Assembly (NCBI GenBank): GCA_025766275.1
Contig: JAFKAC010000039.1
Coordinates: 372,001 to 436,000 of the forward strand
DNA length: 64,000 bases
DNA from: Lactarius indigo
Lineage: Eukaryota; Basidiomycota; Agaricomycetes; Russulales; Russulaceae
Reading direction: 5' to 3'
The notes beneath the pieces were generated by a model. That model had not been told where the DNA came from. It did not search any database and saw nothing but the letters and a program-made list of their open reading frames with translations. Shown piece by piece: positions 57,701-64,000 of this stretch (the first letter of the stretch is position 1; each line of letters opens with the position of its first letter). The position numbers and the translations under genes are program-made.

Positions 57701-60659
57701 GGTGCTCCCGGCCCGGGACTGCTATTGATAGAATGATCGCTTGATACCCCACAACCGTCTCGCTCCACTGTCATGATACGAGTAGTATAATAAATGAGAC
57801 CTCATACAATTAATTTTTGATCGTTAATGTAGCTAGCACACTACAATCGTACTGCGGTGGTACCAGTACGACGCGCGAGTCGAGTCCCCGGGAAGCTTCA
57901 GGACTCCAAGGACTCCACTCGAGCGCACGACAGGGCTTCGCGGTACTTCCGCGGCCAAGACCAGCCATGGAAAGGGTCATATTCCGCGTGTTTTGGTGCT
58001 CCAACCAGTGTGGTGGCATTGCATGTGGTGCAACCGCGTACGCTACGGACGGTAGCCAGGAGGCTCAGGTCCACGTGTATCGTGCATTGTTGCGTGCTCA
58101 CATACACGCCTCTACGGATGGTGAATACGCACCCAGCACAGCAAACTCGTCTCCCAGAGTCCGACCGGTTATTTCGCTTTCTTGCACTTGCGAGCTGCCC
58201 AGTGGGGGATGGTGAGGAACGATCATCATGGGGGCCGTGCGTTCCTTTGGAACCCGGAAGTATCACGATCACACTCACATCAGCTTGCCGAGATCATACG
58301 TCAAATATATTTATTTTCGGACTTTTTCCCCCTTCCCTGCCCTTGCTCTCTCTTACATACCCGGTGCTCTAGTGTGCTGTGTGCTGCGCGGCGCTTCGTC
58401 CGTATGTTTTGCCCGAACGAGGCAATAGAGCACTCGAGCGCCCGTCGGTCACTGTACTTTATTTGACATGTGGGGCTGTACGAGCCGCTCTTGCCGCGGG
58501 GGCCTCGTGTTATCAATCCTAGCATAAATGGTAAAAAGGAGAACAGCAACGCCACAGGAAAAAAATGAGATGAGCGGCGTCCAGGCCCCCCCCCCCCCGC
58601 ACAGCCCCGCATTTTTCCGTGGGCTGGCCCGGATCGCGGGGACGGGGGCCCGGGACAAGCTGATATCCAGGGGGAAAAAAGAATGCATTTGAGCACGGTT
58701 CCGCAGCTGCTCCATTGGCCTAGGCAACGGCCAGTGCCAAGGTACGATCGCCATCACATAGGTAGGTCAAATGGGAAAGTCGAATCCCTGGAAAGGGATC
58801 CATTCTTCCAAAAGCGGGGAGCCGCAACCATAGAAGACAAAAAGGAAAATCAACACGGACGTCCAATCCTGGCGCCATGCCATCGGACGTCCTGTCTTCG
58901 TTCCTTCGAGAGTGTTCGAGAGACTGAGGTGCGCATGTGAGTGGCTTACACGCACGTCCTTGTTTTGGCCACGTAGGTCAAGAAAAGAAGGGGTTTCTAG
59001 AACAACGGGTCGAGTCACGACTCTCATTCGGGCAATCATATGCTACGTATGGTAGGTCCATTGTTCACGCGTTCACGGCTAGCGAATACACCCACAGACT
59101 GTTCTTGCTCAAGGCGAAAGGTGCGGATCGCCATGCTGGCTCAGAAGAAGAACAAAATGACACGCGCGGGATGCCCAACTCGACCCGGCCCCGATCTGTC
59201 TTATGACTCCAGTAGACCTCAGCCATGCGAGGCGCTCTGAGCGGGACAACCGCGGTCACCGCTCCGGGACCTGATTCGTATTGGTCGAAAGGCGATTGGT
59301 TGGTCGGTCGCGTAAGGCCCCCGTCTCCCGCGCGCTTCCCGTCAAAATCGGGGAGGAAAATCGGGGGTAGCAACACTGCCAATCATGACTTACAGTATTG
59401 CGGGGGTAGAGAGAGAAGGGATACAGCAATCAGCGCTAAGATCACGGCTTTGCCATGAGCGGTGCATGATGAGACGTGGGAGTCGGTGGGACGTTCCCTC
59501 CGGCCGATCTCCGAGCTGGCAACCGTGAGCGAGCGCTATGTATTGTGAGCATTGGCAGTTGGGCTTGAGAAAAAAAAATCGGGGGACCCCTGAATTGCCA
59601 ATATCCAGGACACCATCACCGCGTCATCGCCGTTACAGGTAACTTACGATGTCCGCCGTATTATTCAGTGTCTCTAGAGTTGCTTTGCCCTGAAAAACCC
59701 TGTGCACACTTTATGATGATCCACTACTCGGACGTCGAGCCCGGGATGTGGACTACAGAACACCACTGGGGAAAGACCCGACTCGATAATCCATATTTGC
59801 GCACCTGAGCACCTCAGTGGAGAATAGAGGAAACGAAAACCAGTAGTACTAGAGTCTGGATAATCTTTGAGTCGTTATCATGTACGGAATGGCACGATAT
59901 GATACGGGTGAGACAGCTCCACCCTAATTATAGCCGCATACACCGGAGTGAGTCAAGCTGTCAAACCCCACCTCAGCAAGAGACAAATAGACTGGACCAG
60001 TTTGTCACCGAGCCGGGAACGGGGGAGTGTGAAGATAAGGCGGCGGAATACTACTGGTTGGGACCCGTATGCTTGTTCCGAGCCTGCTCGGACGGGACTC
60101 GGTGACCGAGTCAGGTCAGAGGCGCAAGAAGCGGATTTGGGAGAGGCGATCGTACTTGTCCTAGGGTTTTCGTCTCTGGGCGTGGTATGGGTATGGTATT
60201 GTAGAATATTGCCGACATCAGTGTTTTTGGGCCAGATGCCTGCCGGGGGCGGCGTTCCACTGTGTTCCGGACGTGTCCTTGTGATGCTGCGGCGCAAAAG
60301 GGCAATAATGCCATGGTCAGACCATTGAACGCATTAGCGGCGTTGGTACAATTCGTTTTTGGTTTTCCCTGATACAACTAGTCCAGGTAATCCAGATAGA
60401 GAGCGTCGGTGTGCTCACATTGACCATTCTCTCAGGCGGGACTGGCTGGCGAGAAGGACGAAGGGAGAGAGTACCCGCCCAATCTATCCATTTTTGGAAA
60501 TACCATATCTAGTAGATGGAATTCCTTACCAAGATGTTTGTTGTGTTGACATCTTGTTTGTTCGCTCGGTCGCGGTGTTTGGGAGTTCCCAAAATTTTCC
60601 GGTTTTTTTTATTCGTTTTTACATTTCCACAGTGTGGAGAAGGTACGTGAGAGATCACT
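54782..60659. other. Long gene-poor region
   Basis: About 5.9 kb without a supported gene. It contains the tandem repeat at 55345-55627, a C run at about 58588-58600, and many short open frames lacking recognisable domains. A minus-strand frame at 57123-56902 (ARSFYTFMVLEDLAAHERD) looks protein-like in composition but I cannot assign it. It may hold decayed transposons that I cannot identify by eye. Confidence 0.4.
55345..55627. repeat. Two-copy tandem repeat, ~153-bp period
   Basis: Unit 1 (about 55345-55470) and unit 2 (about 55498-55627) share atcgggtc, gaccaata followed by acgaacca, gatggaggg and acgctatgcaaaat. The copies differ by substitutions and small indels, so the duplication is not recent. 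Confidence 0.65.
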
Positions 60660-61189
60660 AGAACGTACAACCCCGTCAATGATATTTGTATGTATGTTTA
60701 TGGTTATGATGTTTGTGCGTAATGTTGTCCGTGACGGTATCCCAAACCCAAGGGGGAAAATAAAAGAATGGAACGCGCGAAGCGACCAAGGTCTAAGAAA
60801 GGGGTCCGTAATACTATTCGTAAGTCATGCGTCAAGATAGCGAGGCGACAGCAGGTGAGAAGGGCGGGGCGAAAGGAAGGATAGGGTAGCATAGATAAGC
60901 GAATAGTGTTACGAATAGAAAAGAAGAGGAAGAAAAAGGTATGGGAGAAGATAGCGTCCATGATCGCGTCAAGAAAAATAAGATGAAGGGATAATGTACG
61001 AACGGATGAGGAATTTGATGCGGATTATGATGAAGAGTGGGGGTGAATGATGCGTGTAGGAGTACAGTACTTCGCTGGGCGTCGCGGCTCCAGGGTTTGT
61101 TGGCAAATAACAAATAATACACTTCTTCTTTTTCGGTTTCGGGTTGTCGGGGGTGATGATGGCGGTAATGATGGTGATAATGAAGGGGC
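60660..61189 (-). repeat. 3' flank of the DUF6699 gene, shared with 45470-45966
   Basis: This flank matches the DNA downstream of the fused DUF6699 domain, including gataatgcgtaagtcatgc-like and gaatgatgc motifs in the same order. It marks the duplicated block beyond the coding region. Confidence 0.6.
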
Positions 61190-61927
61190 TCAACGAACGA
61201 CGACGTCCCAAACATCGTCCTTCGACTGAGCACGTACGAGGCCTTGAGCGATGATGTGGCCGCCCAAAAAGTCGACACGTCGGAGCCCCTTCCCCCGCTG
61301 AGCCGGGTCATGCCCGACGCGCCGCTCGAACACCTGGAAAATTTCCGCTTTCCTGGCCTTGCCCATAGCGTTGTACTCGTCGGCCTTGACTGCCGTGCGG
61401 AGATGGAAATAGAGGCAGACGAGAACATCTTGGACGGTGACAACCGCGTTTCCAGGCGACAGCTTGGGGTCTGCCCGAACGGTGCATTGCCAGGGGAGAC
61501 CAGCAACGCGAATGTGCAGGGACGGCAAGGGCGGGCTGGACGCGGGCTCCGCGAGAACGGCTGGCGACAAGCGTAGGTTGGACTGGTTGGGGGGGTAACG
61601 CATGTCGTATTGCAAGCTTGGCGCGGTGAGCGCGGTGTGCAAGTAAATGCGGGGGGTGAGTGGTGCCGGGGGGATGTAGGGGAGGGCATGCGGTTGGGGA
61701 ATGGGCGATGGTGTGTAGACGCGGGGATGAGGTGGCGACGGATACGATGAGATCGAGGAGCGAGAGGGGGAGTGTGTCGGCGACGAGAATGCCACGTCTG
61801 GGAGAGGTGGCGGCGTCGATGGGCCCGGTGAAGGGGCGAGAGAGGATACTGAGGATGCTGGGGAGGAGAAGGAGCGCACGTCGGTGACGGGGTCCTCATT
61901 GAAACGCGCGTGACGCTTAGACGACAT
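61190..61927 (-). CDS. DUF6699 domain protein, stand-alone
   Basis: Single exon, 245 aa. Residues ~1-95 are Ser/Pro-rich and probably disordered (SSVSLAPSPGPSTPP-type). The DUF6699 domain covers ~100-245: YIPPAPLTPR, LQYDMRYPPNQSNLRL, LPWQCTVRADPKLSPGN, VVTVQDVLVCLYFHLR, LRRVDFLGGHI and a terminal DDVWDVVVR. This basidiomycete domain has no assigned function. The C-terminal part of the F-box/LRR gene at 46 kb is a close copy, so this locus is the likely donor, or both derive from a lost one. A 451-codon frame in another register over the same DNA is a shadow. Confidence 0.85.
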   Translation of the reverse strand: MSSKRHARFNEDPVTDVRSFSSPASSVSSLAPSPGPSTPPPLPDVAFSSPTHSPSRSSISSYPSPPHPRVYTPSPIPQPHALPYIPPAPLTPRIYLHTALTAPSLQYDMRYPPNQSNLRLSPAVLAEPASSPPLPSLHIRVAGLPWQCTVRADPKLSPGNAVVTVQDVLVCLYFHLRTAVKADEYNAMGKARKAEIFQVFERRVGHDPAQRGKGLRRVDFLGGHIIAQGLVRAQSKDDVWDVVVR

Positions 61928-64000
61928 TGTTGGTATGCGGAACTGTTTGTGGATGGGGGCGAATGGTGGTTGAGGTGCTTTGGATGGATGAGCAGGAGAT
62001 TGTATGGTTGGTGGGGATGAATGACGAGGGAGGGAGGGGCGGATGAGGGGTAGTTAAATAGATTCGCGGTTGGCCGTTTGGTGGTGATGGGATACTGGAC
62101 CAGAGCGCTGTCTTGTCTTCTATATGCTCGGGTTGTCAACCCAACAGACCGGCGCAGGCTTTCCATAGCCACGGTCGGACCCGCCACAGGAAGACCGGAG
62201 ATATTCCGAAAACGAAATCATGAATTCATCGCATTTTAGTGCAACAGAGATCGCTTTCGATCTTTGACGCTCGCACAGGTCAAGTACTGTATTTGTATTT
62301 CCAGAACAGACTAAACGCATGTGCGTCCCATGTGTCTCTGTGTGGTGCGCGGCGTCCCCGGTTCCTCCTCAGCCCAACCCCGGGTCTCATTTTTTCCTTC
62401 CCACGACGGACTGGAACAGACGACTCATTTACTTCCCCACATCGTTAGTAGGCTATCGCACAACAAAAAAAGTTCCCAGAAATCCTTAGTCCGCGATATT
62501 GCACAGCCCCGCGAATCCGACCCGATTTCCCCTTTTCAGCACCGCCCTTCCCTTCCTGGGTTTCGTCTTCCAATTGTACCTTCCAAGTGAACCCAAGCGC
62601 CCCCCCTCGGATGACGCTTTATGACTCCTTTTTTGCAAATTGGAGGGGGCTGGCGGGGGGCTGTCCCGTGGGTGGGTGTGCGACCCGCATGCCTCGTTTC
62701 ACGACGTACGAGTGTTTCACGTAATAGCTTTCCTAGGGTCACGCTACCAAGAAGCTCGGGGTTAGTCACCGATTGTCCTAGGATCCTGTGTCCTGGTGTC
62801 CCAGGGTTCCACCTCGGCCCCACAAGGCAAGATGTTCAGAGGCCGCCACATCTGGTGAACATTGCTCTCTGGGGCCCGAACCGACGCAATCATTGCCTTT
62901 TAGGAGCAGTTCTGGGCGCCCGCGACCAATCACAGGGTCTAATTAGGAAATTGCCACGTAAGTGCGTTCGTGTAACCCCAGACCCAAGACACGGCGGATA
63001 GATATCTAACCATTGACAGTGCGCAGTATACTTGGCCGTGATACTTCTCATCAAGAATGATGCCAATGTGAAAGACTCCAACCGCAGTCCTGGCCACGAC
63101 CCAAGCCGTGACCCCAAAGTGACCACTTGATGGGAAACTCAGGACACCATTCTCCAGCTCGACGGTTCGGACTTTCCCAGGCTAGTGCTCTTACCCTAAT
63201 TGCTACCTGATCACGTGCTAGCTTACTTCCGTTACTATGTCTCGTCTCGTCTTTTCACCCTCAATCTGAAACGCCATCGCATTGCTATGCGACCGTGACT
63301 GGACCGTCGCGCCGTCCGGGACATTCACGGGTCGCTAGCCTGTTATCAAACAATGGCGGGCGCAACGTGATATCCAATACCCCAATTACCGCGGAATGTG
63401 AAGATCACTGATTGTGAGGACGCTTACAACTCGACCGTAGCCCCGTTCAGTGCCGTACAATGGTCTAATCCTTTTCTCTCATGGTCCCGTAATCATGGCG
63501 TCGGACCGCTCCACTTGTGGATGTATCCCCATGTGTTGCGCCGAGCGGCTTCTGTTTACACTTTCGTCCCTCGTCGCTCCCTCTTCGGGGGGTTCTATCT
63601 CGCGCCCGCGGCTATGTGAATTAGCTGGCCCAACCCTTTTGCACGTATCCGTGGCGTTTGGCGGCCGCAATGGTATGATAGAGCATCTCGTATTTGTGCT
63701 TGTTTCGTTCACACGGCGCATTCTCGGCGAAGACCAGAATTAGCAGTGGCGGGGGGACCCCATTATGGTCACGCGGGGTCCGGTTGGCGTTCAAATCGGA
63801 GCAATATGAACACACATCTTGCTACACCGTCCTGCCGCTGACCAAGATCTCCTTCGATCAGTCCGGTTTGTTGGGTCAGCAGATGGTCGACGAGGACCAG
63901 GTACTCTAAAGATTTGATGCTCCATGCCGCCTCGGGTCGGGTCGTCGTTCCTTGTTGTTCGGAAATGTGGCTCTTACTGCGGATGTTGACCCAAAGCATC
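61928..64000. other. Intergenic to window end
   Basis: No supported gene, RNA or repeat. The first ~200 bases probably hold the DUF6699 promoter. Short frames at 62620-63000 and 63400-63999 have no recognisable domain; a partial gene at the right edge cannot be excluded. Confidence 0.4.

Noticed and set aside
60832..62187. 451-codon minus-strand open frame
   Set aside because: It overlaps the DUF6699 gene in another register, is low-complexity Pro/His/Ser, and has no domain.

Overview
The window looks like nuclear DNA of a filamentous basidiomycete, most likely an Agaricomycete. The reasons are very intron-dense genes with 43-65 nt GT-AG introns, a cluster of 17-exon laccases, a Goodbye-NACHT-ankyrin STAND gene family, F-box/LRR and DUF6699 proteins, and CHAT-domain remnants. 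I cannot place it more precisely. No tRNA, rRNA or CRISPR array was recognised.

Layout. 1-11.4 kb: two tandem minus-strand copies (A and B) of a Goodbye-NACHT-ankyrin gene, each followed by a pyrimidine-rich 3' flank; copy B carries an expanded ankyrin array. 11.4-17.7 kb: gene-poor, with one small inverted-repeat element. 17.7-29.6 kb: three plus-strand laccase genes with the same 17-exon architecture and near-identical core promoters; genes 2 and 3 are recent duplicates including introns and flanks, and a TA-inserted MITE sits behind gene 3. 30.5-34.2 kb: two minus-strand paralogues of an unrecognised membrane protein. 35.0-35.9 kb: a divergent or decayed Ras-like GTPase. 36.5-43.4 kb: two plus-strand F-box paralogues, separated by a minus-strand F-box/LRR plus CHAT pseudogene that is interrupted by a SINE-like retroposon. 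44.6-48.2 kb: a truncated CHAT-domain gene and an F-box/LRR gene fused to a DUF6699 domain. 48.5-54.8 kb: the conserved core of the window, with a Vps68/TMEM50-like protein, arginyl-tRNA synthetase, a hypothetical protein and a GT8-type glycosyltransferase. 54.8-64.0 kb: gene-poor apart from a stand-alone DUF6699 gene, the apparent source of the fused domain at 46 kb.

Functional reading. The laccases are secreted multicopper oxidases and probably act on phenolic or lignin-related substrates. The NACHT-ankyrin proteins are of the fungal NLR-like type linked in the family to non-self recognition. The CHAT (caspase-like) remnants belong to a superfamily often associated with such immunity, but both have lost the catalytic histidine. 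Most of the novelty lies in local duplication and shuffling: tandem duplication, domain capture, intron gain or loss, and small-element insertion. All splice models were read by eye. Those for the laccases, NACHT genes, F-box genes, ArgRS, Vps68-like protein, GT8 protein and the 297-aa hypothetical protein sum to whole codon numbers; those for the two membrane-protein genes are incomplete.
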